Shown here: piece by piece, positions 8,989 to 17,670 of the stretch
How the letters are laid out: the number at the start of each line of letters is the position of its first letter
How positions within the stretch are numbered: position 1 is the stretch's first letter
Translations under genes and position numbers: made by a program
Source of the DNA: Vibrio orientalis CIP 102891 = ATCC 33934
GTDB lineage: Bacteria; Pseudomonadota; Gammaproteobacteria; Enterobacterales; Vibrionaceae
Length of the DNA stretch: 64,000 bases
Direction: 5' to 3'
NCBI RefSeq assembly: GCF_000176235.1
Contig: NZ_ACZV01000004.1
Span: 186,001-250,000, forward strand
Notes under the pieces: generated by a model
Seen by the model: only the letters and a program-made list of their open reading frames with translations
Told to the model about the DNA's origin: nothing
The model's database searches: none

Positions 8989-9397
8989 TGTCAGCAGGGA
9001 GCAGACACGGAACAGGAAAGACCCAAGGACAGGTCATCTTCAGGACGAAGATTCGATTATTCAGGATGAATGGTCGGCATGGAAAGCGAAGGACATTGGC
9101 TGGACGCTAGTAACTAGGATGGTTACACAAGGAAAGACAATGGACACTTAACGGACTAAGGCAATTTCTATCAGGATGATAGAGTCAGGGACACCGCTTA
9201 AGGATTAAGTGATGAGAGTTAGCGAGGATAGCTAACGGGCTGGATTGCCAAGGACACCGCTAGGATGGCGATGATAAGGAAAGTGCTGAAGGATTCAGCG
9301 TACTATCAAGGAATAGATGCAGGGAGCACCTATTAGTAGCCGGATTGCTGCGAGTAAGACCACACCCCACTAGGCGAAAGCTTAGTGGGGTTTTCTT
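8989..9397 (+). ncRNA. csrB: CsrB-family regulatory small RNA
   Basis: About 408 nt without a plausible gene. It begins with the conserved GTCAGCAGGGAGCAGACA 5' end of CsrB RNAs and contains about 25 GGA motifs, many as AGGA or CAGGA in loops of short stems (for example GCTGAAGGATTCAGC, CTATCAGGATGATAG, TAACTAGGATGGTTA). It ends in a strong Rho-independent terminator. CsrB RNAs bind many CsrA dimers and relieve CsrA repression of biofilm, glycogen and virulence mRNAs; in Vibrio they also feed into LuxO activity and so into Qrr levels. A VarA/UvrY box lies 167 bp upstream. Vibrios carry two to four such RNAs (CsrB, CsrC, CsrD); which paralogue this is cannot be told here. Confidence 0.93.
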
Positions 9398-9399
9398 TT
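9365..9399 (+). terminator. CsrB terminator
   Basis: CCCCACTA stem, GGCGAAAGCT loop region, TAGTGGGG, then TTTTCTTTTG. Classic intrinsic terminator closing the CsrB RNA. Confidence 0.92.
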
Positions 9400-9428
9400 G
9401 TGTTGAGAAAAATAAAACCATAGATTGG

Positions 9429-9458
9429 ATAGAAAAAGGGAAGCATTTGCTTCCCTTT
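9429..9458 (-). terminator. codBA operon terminator
   Basis: AAAGGGAAGC-ATTT-GCTTCCCTTT perfect hairpin at 9435-9458. On the minus strand it is followed by TTTTTCT. It ends codA transcription just before the convergent csrB terminator. Confidence 0.85.
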
Positions 9459-9482
9459 ATACATTTCATGCGATCAAATCGA

Positions 9483-10760
9483 TTAGCGTTTGAAAGTCAC
9501 TTCTTCTTGCTCACCAAGATGAATCTGCGTTGTAGCTGGCTGAGTTTCAGCAATCACTTTACCGTGACGGACTGAGTAGCGCACTGGCACTTGACGACGT
9601 ACGGCATCAAAACCACTTTCTGCAGGTAAGATCAATAAGCTGCCAGGCTTGCCTTGTTCAATACCATGTTTCTCTTGGATGTTGAGCGTGCGTGCAGAGT
9701 TATCGCTAATTAGGTCTAGACCGTTGTTGATTTGGTCATAACCCATCACTTGGCTTACGTGCAGACCCATGTGCAAAACTTGCAGCATGTTAGCCGTGCC
9801 TAGTGGGTACCATGGGTCGAACACGTCATCGTGACCAAAACAAACATTGATACCAGCGTTAAGCATCTCTTTCACGCGCGTCATGCCACGACGTTTCGGG
9901 TAGTCGTCAAAGCGGCCTTGCAGGTGGATGTTGACTAGAGGGTTAGCAACAAAACTAATACCGGACATCTTTAACAGACGGAACAGACGCGACGCGTAAG
10001 CACCATTGTAAGAGCCCATAGCGGTAGTATGACTCGCCGTTACCTTATGGCCCATTTCGTATTTATGTGCCAATGCAGCCAGCGTCTCAACGAAGCGAGA
10101 TTGTTCGTCGTCGATTTCGTCACAGTGAACATCGATTAGGCGATCGTATTTACGTGCCAGTTCAAATACATAGTGCAGAGACTCCACTCCGTATTCACGA
10201 GTGAACTCAAAGTGAGGGATTGCACCGATAACATCAGCGCCAAGCTTCACTGCTTCTTCCAGCAACTCTTTACCGTTCGGGTAAGACAGAATGCCTTCTT
10301 GCGGGAATGCAACAATCTGGATATCGACCCACTCTTTCATCTCTTCGCGCACTTCGATCATTGCTTTAAGTGCGACCAATGTTGGATCGGAAACGTCAAC
10401 GTGAGTACGAACGTGTTGAATACCGTTAGCGATTTGCCATTTTAGAGTTTGCTTTGCGCGAGTTTTTACATCTTCAATAGAAAGCATCTCTTTACGCTCG
10501 GCCCAACGCTCGATGCCTTCAAACAATGTGCCTGAAATGTTCCAGTTAGGTTCACCGGCGGTTTGAGTCGTATCTAGGTGGATATGAGGCTCGCAGAAAG
10601 GAGCAACCGCTAGGCCGCCCTCTGCATCAAGAATGTTACCTTGGTAAGCAACATCCGCATCGTTATCGAGAATTTGCTTAAATTGACCGTCTTCAATCAA
10701 GATTTGTTTTAATCCTTCTTGATTGCGAAGTGTGGCGTTTTTGATCAATAGCGTTGTCAT
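9483..10760 (-). CDS. codA: Cytosine deaminase
   Basis: 425 residues, close to E. coli CodA (427) along its whole length. Amidohydrolase fold with metal ligands in H59-I-H61, the [10 protein letters not shown] motif (about 210), SHTTAM (about 244) and the catalytic GHDDVFDPW (about 310). It converts cytosine to uracil and ammonia in pyrimidine salvage in the cytoplasm. Second gene of codBA, 9 bp after the permease gene, and ended by the hairpin at 9435-9458. Confidence 0.97.
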   Translation of the reverse strand: MTTLLIKNATLRNQEGLKQILIEDGQFKQILDNDADVAYQGNILDAEGGLAVAPFCEPHIHLDTTQTAGEPNWNISGTLFEGIERWAERKEMLSIEDVKTRAKQTLKWQIANGIQHVRTHVDVSDPTLVALKAMIEVREEMKEWVDIQIVAFPQEGILSYPNGKELLEEAVKLGADVIGAIPHFEFTREYGVESLHYVFELARKYDRLIDVHCDEIDDEQSRFVETLAALAHKYEMGHKVTASHTTAMGSYNGAYASRLFRLLKMSGISFVANPLVNIHLQGRFDDYPKRRGMTRVKEMLNAGINVCFGHDDVFDPWYPLGTANMLQVLHMGLHVSQVMGYDQINNGLDLISDNSARTLNIQEKHGIEQGKPGSLLILPAESGFDAVRRQVPVRYSVRHGKVIAETQPATTQIHLGEQEEVTFKR

Positions 10761-10769
10761 GATGCTTCC

Positions 10770-12008
10770 TTACGCAGCTTGTGTTTTCAGCGCGCGTTTG
10801 TTTAGTAGTGAATTAAGTACAACATAGCTTAGTGCACCGCCTAGAACAGCGTTTAGTGGTACAACACCTGGAATGAATTTACCTGCCGCAACACCGATAG
10901 CTACCGCTAGGATGCCAGCCCAGTTAATTGTCTGGAATTCAGCTTTGTCAAAGTTCTGGTAGCGTTTACGGTTAATCAGGAAGTCAGCAATGATCACGCC
11001 GCCGATTGGTGGAATTGCTGTCGAAAGGAAGGTTAACCAGCCAACGAAGTTATTGTATAACCACAGGGCGAAGATTGTACCTACGATACCGTTGACGATA
11101 GACATTACTGTGCTTGAACGTCCAGTAATGTTTGAAAAACCAAGGCCTGAAGCGTAAAGCGCATTTTCGTTGGTTGTCCAGATGTTTAAGCCAAGCACGA
11201 TGATAGCAGGTAGTAGTAGACCCTGCGCAATCATTACGTCAGAAATATCTGCTTGACCTGTTGCCGCCGCGCCTGCTGCGCCGAAGATGAACATCAGTGA
11301 GTTACCGATAAAGAAGGCAACCATCGTCACCAATACAGCACTTGCTGGTTTCTTACCAAAACGAACGAAATCAGCCGTGAGTGTACCTGCACTGACGAAC
11401 GAGCCTACCACCATCGCGAGTGCGACGGAAAAGTCCATTGGCGTTTCTGGCTGAATCAGTTGTAGCTGCTCTAAGCCTCCAATGCTGTCTACCGCCATAG
11501 AAACTGAGTAGCTACCTAAGATTGCAATCGCTGGTACGGCAATCGCCGATAGAACCATTAGCGCCTTAATGCCGAAGTACACCGTTGCCGTCATTAGTAG
11601 GCCAGAAACGATAATAAGCGTGTTGGTATCAATCCCGGTTGCTTTCTGGACTGGGATTGCGAACATCGCTACGCCAACACCAAACCAGCCAACCTGAGTT
11701 CCGCCTAATAGAGCAGATGGGAGCCAAGAGCCTTTAGTACCAAAAGAGAATCGAGCGAGAAGGTGAGTAGAGAGACCAGTAGAAGCGCCAATGTAACCGA
11801 GGAAAGAGGTGTAGATACCGAGGATGAGGTTACCAATAAGAACAGCGAGGAAGAAATCATTGAAAGAAAGACCAGTACCAAGGGAGCCGCCGGTCCACAT
11901 ACTTGCAGAGAAGAAAGTGAGTCCAAGCATTACCATGGTAAGTGAAGCGACTCCTTTCCTTGCCGTTGTCGGCACGGGTCCCAGACTGTAGTTATTGTCC
12001 GCAGCCAT
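10770..12008 (-). CDS. codB: Cytosine permease
   Basis: 412 residues with about 12 membrane helices of the NCS1 family. The N-terminus (NNYSLGPVPTTARKG) is the conserved CodB start and FLINRKRY near the end is also typical. It imports cytosine with sodium or protons for the deaminase encoded 9 bp downstream. The ATG at 12008 has a strong GGAGG site 8 nt upstream. A PurR-like operator lies about 310 bp upstream, and the qrr gene on the same strand ends beyond that. Confidence 0.95.
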   Translation of the reverse strand: MAADNNYSLGPVPTTARKGVASLTMVMLGLTFFSASMWTGGSLGTGLSFNDFFLAVLIGNLILGIYTSFLGYIGASTGLSTHLLARFSFGTKGSWLPSALLGGTQVGWFGVGVAMFAIPVQKATGIDTNTLIIVSGLLMTATVYFGIKALMVLSAIAVPAIAILGSYSVSMAVDSIGGLEQLQLIQPETPMDFSVALAMVVGSFVSAGTLTADFVRFGKKPASAVLVTMVAFFIGNSLMFIFGAAGAAATGQADISDVMIAQGLLLPAIIVLGLNIWTTNENALYASGLGFSNITGRSSTVMSIVNGIVGTIFALWLYNNFVGWLTFLSTAIPPIGGVIIADFLINRKRYQNFDKAEFQTINWAGILAVAIGVAAGKFIPGVVPLNAVLGGALSYVVLNSLLNKRALKTQAA

Positions 12009-12526
12009 TTATAACCTCCGCAAATAGATTATCAATACAAATTGTGTGAGTTTTAGGTAAACGGCGCGTATTATGATGACATAAAAAACTGTGTCAATGA
12101 TAATTTTGTAGTTAGCGTTCGTTATTGTTTTGTTTTGATGATTAATCTATTGAAATATAAATAAAATAATTCAAAATAATTTTGATTTAAATCTTATTTA
12201 AACCTTTGCATATGATCATAAGTTGTTTGTTTACCAGTGTTTGGTGTCTAGGTTTGTTGTATGGGTTTTGAATTGTGTTCTATATAGTTTGTTGTCAACT
12301 TGTACAATGATATTGCGAGTATGCAAACGTTACCCTTTTACATCTATCGGAAGAGATACCTGACTTCTTACTTTGTGAATAATAAAAGTTGCTCTTATGA
12401 GGGTTTGAGATAAATATTATGGCTAAATGCTTATTTGTAGTGGTCGATTTAGAGCGTTGTGGATGCAAAATAGTCAAATTTTGACTTTTTTTAAGTTTAC
12501 TCTGGGATTGAACTTGGGTGGGGCTG
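12009..12526. other. codB upstream region, long and AT-rich, no gene seen
   Basis: Some 520 bp between codB and the qrr terminator. I find no convincing coding frame. It is very AT-rich close to codB and contains a PurR-like box (12321-12336) and a minus-strand TTGACA (12290-12295 region) that might be a -35. The leader would be unusually long if transcription starts near the PurR box. Confidence 0.6.
12321..12336. promoter_or_regulatory. Candidate PurR operator for codBA
   Basis: ATGCAAACGTTACCCT matches the PurR consensus ANGCAANCGNTTNCNT at all but one defined position. codBA is PurR-repressed in E. coli. The distance to codB (about 310 bp) is long, so the real promoter needs mapping. Confidence 0.45.
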
Positions 12527-12563
12527 ATAAAGAAAAGGCCAATCTCAATAAGGGAGATTGGCC
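12527..12563 (-). terminator. qrr terminator
   Basis: GGCCAATCTC...GAGATTGGCC hairpin (12537-12563) followed on the minus strand by TTTTCTTTAT. GGCCAATC stems are typical of Qrr terminators. Confidence 0.9.
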
Positions 12564-12637
12564 GCTATACTTGTGAACAAAATGGAGTTCACTAACAACG
12601 TCAGTTGGCTAGGTGACCCTCGGCTTAAGAAGGGTCA
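12530..12637 (-). ncRNA. qrr: Qrr quorum-regulatory small RNA
   Basis: About 108 nt. It holds the near-invariant Vibrio Qrr core read on the minus strand: TGACCCTTCTTAAGCCGA, GGGTCACCTAGCCAACTGAC and GTTGTTAGTGAAC, with the first hairpin (GACCC/GGGTC), a second stem (GTGAAC/GTTCAC) and the GGCCAATC terminator. A sigma-54 promoter fits with a start at about 12637, and two LuxO-like sites lie about 90-110 bp upstream. Qrr RNAs act with Hfq at low cell density to repress the LuxR/HapR master regulator and luxO and to activate aphA. It sits between mgtE and codBA, not next to luxO, so it is not the luxO-linked qrr1; I cannot number it further. Confidence 0.95.
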
Positions 12638-12647
12638 TTAATATAGT

Positions 12648-12663
12648 TGCACTATATGTGCCA
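12648..12663 (-). promoter_or_regulatory. Sigma-54 promoter of qrr
   Basis: Minus-strand TGGCACATATAGTGCA has the -24 GG and -12 GC with correct spacing and one mismatch to TGGCACN5TTGCA. It places +1 at about 12637, at the first base of the conserved Qrr 5' end. Confidence 0.9.
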
Positions 12664-12724
12664 ACTTTAATAGCACTGAATTGCTATGAAATTGGTTATA
12701 AATTGCACTTTTCTGTCCATTTCG

Positions 12725-12750
12725 TTGCATATTGAAAATGCAATTTGCAA
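12725..12750. promoter_or_regulatory. Tandem LuxO-binding sites
   Basis: Two adjoining 13-mers fit the LuxO pattern TTGCAWWWTGCAA with one mismatch each: TTGCATATTGAAA (12725-12737) and ATGCAATTTGCAA (12738-12750). They are centred at about -94 and -107 from the predicted qrr start, as expected for a sigma-54 activator. Confidence 0.8.
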
Positions 12751-12792
12751 ATGACCATACATTTGCTAATGACATAAATAATAGCAATTGCG

Positions 12793-14139
12793 TTACAACA
12801 TAACCAAACTAGCAGTGCCTAAGAAGGCAAAGAAGCCAACGACATCTGTTACCGTTGTCAGTATCACTGAACCCGCTAATGCCGGATCTAGCTTGAGCTT
12901 ATCGAGCGCGATCGGGATCAATACACCAAATAGCGCAGCGGTGATGATATTGACAATAATCGCCAACGCGATCGTTCCGCCTAATATCGCAGACTGAAAC
13001 CATAAACCTGCGAGACCGCCGATAATGAGTGCCCAAAGCAAGCCGTTAATCGAGCCAATACCGATTTCATTTTTCAATAAGGCCCAGCGGTTGCCTGAGG
13101 TGATCTGGTTTAATGCCATCGCACGAATCATTAGTGTTAAAGTCTGGCTACCTGCTATGCCCCCCATAGAGGCAACAATCGGCATCAGTACCGCAAGCGC
13201 AACCACCTGAGCAATGACATCTTCAAACAATCCGATGGTGACAGAGGCAAGAATCGCCGTCATTAGATTGATCCCTAACCATACGCCACGTTTTTGAGAG
13301 CTTTTGATCACGGGTGCAAAAAGGTCATCCCCTTCATCCATACCCGTACCCGCCATTAAGCGAGTTTCGTAAATTTCACGCTGAGTGCTTAGGGCGAATT
13401 GCCAATCGACTTCACCAATCAATAATTGCTCATCGTCGGTGACAGGCATGGTGGAAAGAGAGGAGTGCTCGAGCGCCTCAATACTTTCCGCAAGAGTGAG
13501 CGTTGCATTCAACGTGACCACATTGTCGATAGCAAGGTGACGCAGCCTTTCTGTTGGCTCTGCTCTTAAAAGATCGATATAACTGACGACACCGCGGAAC
13601 TGTTTGCGCTTATTGATCAGATAGATTTGTTGTGGCGCGTCATAGCTGTAGCGCTCCATTAGTCCTTTCGCTTTTTCAACAGAGATATTGAAAGGGAGAG
13701 TGACTACTTTTCGTTCAGCCCAGCGGCCTAATTCATCATCTTGATATTCATTGGCTTGGTCGTAGAGCTCTAACTCATCTTTTTCGATCAGTTGTAGCGC
13801 TTCGTTGATGATCTCTTCGGGGAGAGAGTCAGCCCACTCTATCAGTGATAGGTTATCGAGCTTAGCTAGGGTTAGCTTTAATTCAGTCTCAGACAGTTCA
13901 TCAATGATCGAGCGGCGCACCTCAGCACGGGCCTCAGTCAGAACTTCAATGTGGAGTTCTAAAGGAAGTCCACGCCACAGTTGCACACGCTCATCGATAG
14001 GGAATGCTTCTAAGATTAACGCGATCGAGCCAGCTTCCAATCCTTCCTCTATCAGTTGGTTGAGGATGTTACTCTGCTGTTCTGGCTCAGATTGGGCGAT
14101 GGTTTCAATTTGAAAAGATAAGTCTTGAAATTCGCTCAT
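12793..14139 (-). CDS. mgtE: MgtE-family magnesium transporter
   Basis: 448 residues. Order: MgtE N-domain superhelix (about 1-130, with E/L-rich repeats), a CBS pair (about 130-255), a linker, then five membrane helices (about 285-448) with the conserved segments PIVASMGGIAGSQTLTL and VLIPIALDKLKLDPALAGSVILTTVTD that line the Mg2+ pore. It is a gated Mg2+ channel of the inner membrane; the CBS and N-domains sense cytosolic Mg2+. Monocistronic. Its stop is 43 bp from the LuxO sites of the downstream qrr gene, so read-through into qrr is possible because no terminator is seen between them. Confidence 0.93.
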   Translation of the reverse strand: MSEFQDLSFQIETIAQSEPEQQSNILNQLIEEGLEAGSIALILEAFPIDERVQLWRGLPLELHIEVLTEARAEVRRSIIDELSETELKLTLAKLDNLSLIEWADSLPEEIINEALQLIEKDELELYDQANEYQDDELGRWAERKVVTLPFNISVEKAKGLMERYSYDAPQQIYLINKRKQFRGVVSYIDLLRAEPTERLRHLAIDNVVTLNATLTLAESIEALEHSSLSTMPVTDDEQLLIGEVDWQFALSTQREIYETRLMAGTGMDEGDDLFAPVIKSSQKRGVWLGINLMTAILASVTIGLFEDVIAQVVALAVLMPIVASMGGIAGSQTLTLMIRAMALNQITSGNRWALLKNEIGIGSINGLLWALIIGGLAGLWFQSAILGGTIALAIIVNIITAALFGVLIPIALDKLKLDPALAGSVILTTVTDVVGFFAFLGTASLVML

Positions 14140-14228
14140 TAAGAAGGCTCCGTATTGTTACGGTTTAAATCTAGATGAGCGCTATAGTATCAGAAAGGAA
14201 AGGTTGGCGAAGGTTAAAAGTAGGCAAA

Positions 14229-14252
14229 AAGCCCAGTAAAACTGGGCTGTTA
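14229..14252 (-). terminator. Terminator of the HlyD/DUF3302 operon
   Basis: GCCCAG-TAAAA-CTGGGC hairpin (14231-14247) followed on the minus strand by TTTTTGCC. Confidence 0.75.
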
Positions 14253-14257
14253 GGCAA

Positions 14258-15481
14258 TTAGATCGAATAGAAGTAGTACAACTGCGACTTCATTCTAATG
14301 ATTATCCCTCTGATTACGTCTAAGAAGGCCATAAAGCTGATTGGTTTATCACCACTTACCCATGCTAAGCCCACTGACCCAACCGGAATATCATACCCTT
14401 CAGTCTCTTCAATTTTTAGGCGAACAAAGTGATGTTTGTTTTGTAGATTTTTGCCGGTAGTTGCTCTTACCGATGGGTCCAAGCCGAGCAAGTTACCTTG
14501 TGCTTCCCCTGTTGCCTCAACGATGCCTTCGACTTGCGCGGAAAAGACTTTGCCTGGATATACGGATGACGCAAACTCTGCCACATGGCCTGGCTTTACA
14601 TTACGAATCGCTTGATGATTTACACGCATTAGCACATATTTTTCATCGGTATACATCTGTAAACGTGGCATCATCGAAACGCGCTGGCCTTCACGTAAAA
14701 TAAAGTTAGTCACAAAGCCATCGGCAGGAGCATACACCTTAGTGCTGTCGAGATCCCACTGAGCTTTTGCCCGTTGTTCTTGGCTCTTTTTCCACTCAGC
14801 GAGCTTACTTTTGACGCTAAGCTGAGATTTACTAATGTTTAGCTCTGCTTTTTCTGCTTCAACAACTTTAGTGCTTAGCTCTGATTTTATCGTTGATACA
14901 TTGTGCTTCGCTTTTTCTACGGTTGTTTGCTGCTTATCAATGTCACTAGCCGTAATGGTATTTTTTACCACTCGGTTTTGCTCTTGGTAGCGCTTTAACA
15001 TTTTCACTTGTAAGTCGTAGTCTGCTTTCGCCGTCGCTAGACGACTCTTGGTTGTTTCGACATCAAGTAACATGGATTGATGTGTCGCTCTGGCAATCGC
15101 AATATCTTCCTTGGCTACGTCGTAAGCCACTTCAGCGGCTTCTTGGCTAACTTGGGCCTGGTTTAACGCGATCTGGTATTGAGTTGGATCGATTTGATAA
15201 ATGAGTTGGCCTTTGGTGACCTCTTGGTTTGGCTCAATGTAGATCTTATCGACTTTACCGGTCACATTTGGCGAGTCTGGACGCAGCTGTATGTGCGGTG
15301 ATTGAACGACAGAACCACCTGAGAGATCCATTGGCGTATAGTTGAGTAATCCAACCCATACGAACATCAACCATGATACGCCGCCTAAATAAGCGAATGA
15401 TTTGGTTGCCTTATTCCATGGCATTCCGATCAGGCGGAGGAGATAGATGAAAAGCGCCCATACGGCTAAGCCTTCTAACAT
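14258..15481 (-). CDS. HlyD-family membrane fusion protein (YiaV/YibH type)
   Basis: 407 residues. Two N-terminal hydrophobic segments (about 1-20 and 30-48), a first lipoyl half (GKVDKIYIEPNQEVTKGQLIYQID), a long alpha-helical coiled coil (about 105-230), the second lipoyl half (YAPADGFVTNFILREGQRV) and a beta-barrel domain. Periplasmic adaptor anchored in the inner membrane. In E. coli the homologues YiaV and YibH are also paired with a small DUF3302 protein rather than an ABC or MFS pump, and the substrate is unknown. The ATG shares one base with the stop of the upstream gene (TAATG), so the pair is coupled. Confidence 0.85.
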   Translation of the reverse strand: MLEGLAVWALFIYLLRLIGMPWNKATKSFAYLGGVSWLMFVWVGLLNYTPMDLSGGSVVQSPHIQLRPDSPNVTGKVDKIYIEPNQEVTKGQLIYQIDPTQYQIALNQAQVSQEAAEVAYDVAKEDIAIARATHQSMLLDVETTKSRLATAKADYDLQVKMLKRYQEQNRVVKNTITASDIDKQQTTVEKAKHNVSTIKSELSTKVVEAEKAELNISKSQLSVKSKLAEWKKSQEQRAKAQWDLDSTKVYAPADGFVTNFILREGQRVSMMPRLQMYTDEKYVLMRVNHQAIRNVKPGHVAEFASSVYPGKVFSAQVEGIVEATGEAQGNLLGLDPSVRATTGKNLQNKHHFVRLKIEETEGYDIPVGSVGLAWVSGDKPISFMAFLDVIRGIIIRMKSQLYYFYSI

Positions 15482-15828
15482 TACACATCCTCCTGAACAG
15501 TCACTTGGTCGTTATTCGCTTGCTGGCTACTTTTTGGAGCGTGACGCCAAGTGTCACGAAGATTGATGATCGCCTTCTCCATATCGACAAATGCTAGAAT
15601 CACCGCAACCACCCAAACCCAATGCCAGATAAAACCAATCCACGTTAACGCGGTTATTAACCCTATTTGATGGTGGTTTTTACTGTGGGCTTTGTTGATT
15701 GGCAGTTCATGGAATTTCCAGAAACCGTAGACGGCAGCCGCTATGGTCGCAACAAGGACCACGGCAGCAACAACGTGCAAAACTGTATCGGCAGTTGTCC
15801 CAACGAAAGGGACACTTAATAAGCTCAT
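15481..15828 (-). CDS. DUF3302 inner-membrane protein (YiaW/YibI type)
   Basis: 115 residues with two or three membrane helices (about 14-36, 55-72, 68-86) and a polar C-terminal tail. The pairing with a HlyD-type adaptor on the downstream side is the same as yiaW-yiaV and yibI-yibH in E. coli, and the segment KAHSKNHHQIGLITALTWIGFIW region fits DUF3302. Molecular function is unknown; it probably partners the fusion protein in an envelope transport or integrity system. A divergent AraC-type gene begins 126 bp upstream. Confidence 0.8.
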   Translation of the reverse strand: MSLLSVPFVGTTADTVLHVVAAVVLVATIAAAVYGFWKFHELPINKAHSKNHHQIGLITALTWIGFIWHWVWVVAVILAFVDMEKAIINLRDTWRHAPKSSQQANNDQVTVQEDV

Positions 15829-15954
15829 TCAGCTCTCCAGATTAATTAGACCCGCCGATTGTGATCTAGAATTGAAAAGTTGAATCTTATGTGACAGATT
15901 GAGTCATATGAGATTTAAAATTGACTTGATCTGTAAATGAACAAAGTGAGATTC

Positions 15955-16947
15955 ATGCGGGCTATTGGTATTTACAAAATCCACCAAAGTGTTCGTAATC
16001 AATACCAGTTGGCTGATGGTGCACTTGGCATTCCTGAAGCTGTGTTTAACAACCCGATGACTTTGGTTCCCGTTTCTGAGGTAAATGGCTGGTATCGAAA
16101 GCTTGAAGCTCAGACCCAAAATCCAGACATTATTCTCGATTCTATGATTGATCAAGATGTGGCGAGTATCGGTGCTATTAGTCATTGGCTGTTATCTGGC
16201 CACGACTTTGCTTCTACTATACGTCGGCTTAATTATGGCCTGAACAGTTTGCAAAACGGGGCTTTCTTATCGGCGGCCATCAGTGGCCCAATCATTAAAT
16301 GGAGCTATAGAAACCCTCGCTTTAGTGCGGAATGTAAGGTTCATGATAGTGTCCGCATTGCGATAACCTTGGTCAAAGTAATGCGACTATATTTGGGGCA
16401 GGATTTCGCGCCACTGCGAGTACGATTATCTGGTTCGCGCAAGAACGTGGAAAAGTATCGAGCTTTCTTTGGCTGTGACATCGACTGGAGTCATTCATGT
16501 ACCGAAATTTGGTTTCATTCAGAGCTTAGGCTTGCGACAAAGCAGCAGGGAAGTATTAAAAAAGGGCGCTTAGCGATGAACTTTTCGGATTTAGACGAGT
16601 TGCTGAACATGCCGGATCCGGAAGATGAAGTTAAAGTGATTTATGAGATATTGAACTACAGTCGTTACTTTGGTTTGCCGACCTTAGAGCACGTAAGTTC
16701 TCTACTGGGTATGTCTACCCAACAACTGCAACGCGCCCTGCGTAAATTGGGTATGAACTTTTCCACCGTCTGTGGCTACGTGATGAGCAATATTGCCGTT
16801 TCGATGTTTATGTCTGGCGTTAATATTGAAGAGGTCGCTCGTCGGTTAGGCTATCAAAATACCGCAAGCTTTAATCGAATGTTCAAGAAGAACCGAGGCA
16901 TGACGCCCACCCAATATATACAGCATTTTAGTTTGGATGAGCGTTAA
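15955..16947 (+). CDS. AraC-family transcriptional regulator (OruR/ArgR-like N-domain)
   Basis: About 330 residues. The N-terminal two thirds match the arabinose-binding-like domain found in OruR-type regulators; the C-terminal AraC double HTH spans about 225-325, with TLEHVSSLLGMSTQQLQRAL and the second helix pair ending NTASFNRMFKKNRGMTPTQY. The ATG at 15955 is preceded by GTGAG and is favoured; an upstream ATG at 15937 adds six residues. It diverges from the DUF3302/HlyD operon and may control it. The ligand is unknown. Confidence 0.85.
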   Translation: MRAIGIYKIHQSVRNQYQLADGALGIPEAVFNNPMTLVPVSEVNGWYRKLEAQTQNPDIILDSMIDQDVASIGAISHWLLSGHDFASTIRRLNYGLNSLQNGAFLSAAISGPIIKWSYRNPRFSAECKVHDSVRIAITLVKVMRLYLGQDFAPLRVRLSGSRKNVEKYRAFFGCDIDWSHSCTEIWFHSELRLATKQQGSIKKGRLAMNFSDLDELLNMPDPEDEVKVIYEILNYSRYFGLPTLEHVSSLLGMSTQQLQRALRKLGMNFSTVCGYVMSNIAVSMFMSGVNIEEVARRLGYQNTASFNRMFKKNRGMTPTQYIQHFSLDER

Positions 16948-16962
16948 CCGCACGCAAAGATG

Positions 16963-17622
16963 TTAGGCACGCTGATGCCAGCGTTGGGGGTAGGCGCTGC
17001 TATAGTCAGGGAGTGAAGAGTGAGTCGAATCCTCTTCAGCCGCTAGTGGACCAACGACGGTACGATAGGGTAAGTAGCCTGCAAAAACAGGCTGCTGCAT
17101 ATCGCCTAAGTCATCATTAACGTTACCCTTGCTCACTTTCACTGATGCCTCGGTTAAAGGGATTTCGAGTAACATGGTCGCATCGAGTTCTTTTTGATTA
17201 CTTAGACGCACTTCATCCGTTCTTCCTGGTGCGATTTGCTCGATAAAGTGATTAAGCAATCGATCTTTTTCAGCACTCTCCTCAATCGCAGTAAAATGCC
17301 CCAGTACCACGGCACTGCGGTAGTGCGCGCTATGATGGAAAGCACTTCTCGCCAGCACCCAGCCATCAAATAGCGTGAAGGTAAGGCAAGTGCTGGCTCC
17401 TTTTCTTAGATTCCTCATTAAACGGCTGTTATTCGCACCATGTATATAGACCTTGTCCGCGACACGCCATGCCAACATAGGGATGACGAATGGTTGTTCG
17501 TTGTCGCCGATGGCAATGTGCGCGACCAGTGATTCATCAATAATGTCGTAAAGCGTTTGAGTTTCAGTGACCGCCTTATGTGCGCCTTTTCTAATTTCTG
17601 TCCTTGGAGTGGTAGATAACAT
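16963..17622 (-). CDS. Pyridoxamine 5'-phosphate oxidase-family flavin protein
   Basis: 219 residues with the FMN-binding split-barrel pattern (residues about 20-175: HIAIGDNEQPFVIPMLAWRV, YIHGANNSRLMRNL, CLTFTLFDGWVLARS). This group (NimA/PPOX-like) binds FMN or F420-like cofactors, and many members are of unknown reaction. It is divergent from a MocR-type PLP-binding regulator 82 bp away, an arrangement seen for B6-responsive PdxR-like regulators and their targets. That suggests a link to vitamin B6 or an amine. It lacks the residues expected of true PdxH, as far as can be judged. Confidence 0.8.
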   Translation of the reverse strand: MLSTTPRTEIRKGAHKAVTETQTLYDIIDESLVAHIAIGDNEQPFVIPMLAWRVADKVYIHGANNSRLMRNLRKGASTCLTFTLFDGWVLARSAFHHSAHYRSAVVLGHFTAIEESAEKDRLLNHFIEQIAPGRTDEVRLSNQKELDATMLLEIPLTEASVKVSKGNVNDDLGDMQQPVFAGYLPYRTVVGPLAAEEDSTHSSLPDYSSAYPQRWHQRA

Positions 17623-17670
17623 ATAGAGTCCCTCATAACCGTTTGATTTATAGCTAAGGTACTCTTAAAT

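Noticed and set aside
8855..9110. Short open frames of 60-70 codons on both strands over the csrB region
   Set aside because: They overlap the CsrB RNA, have no family resemblance and poor ribosome sites.
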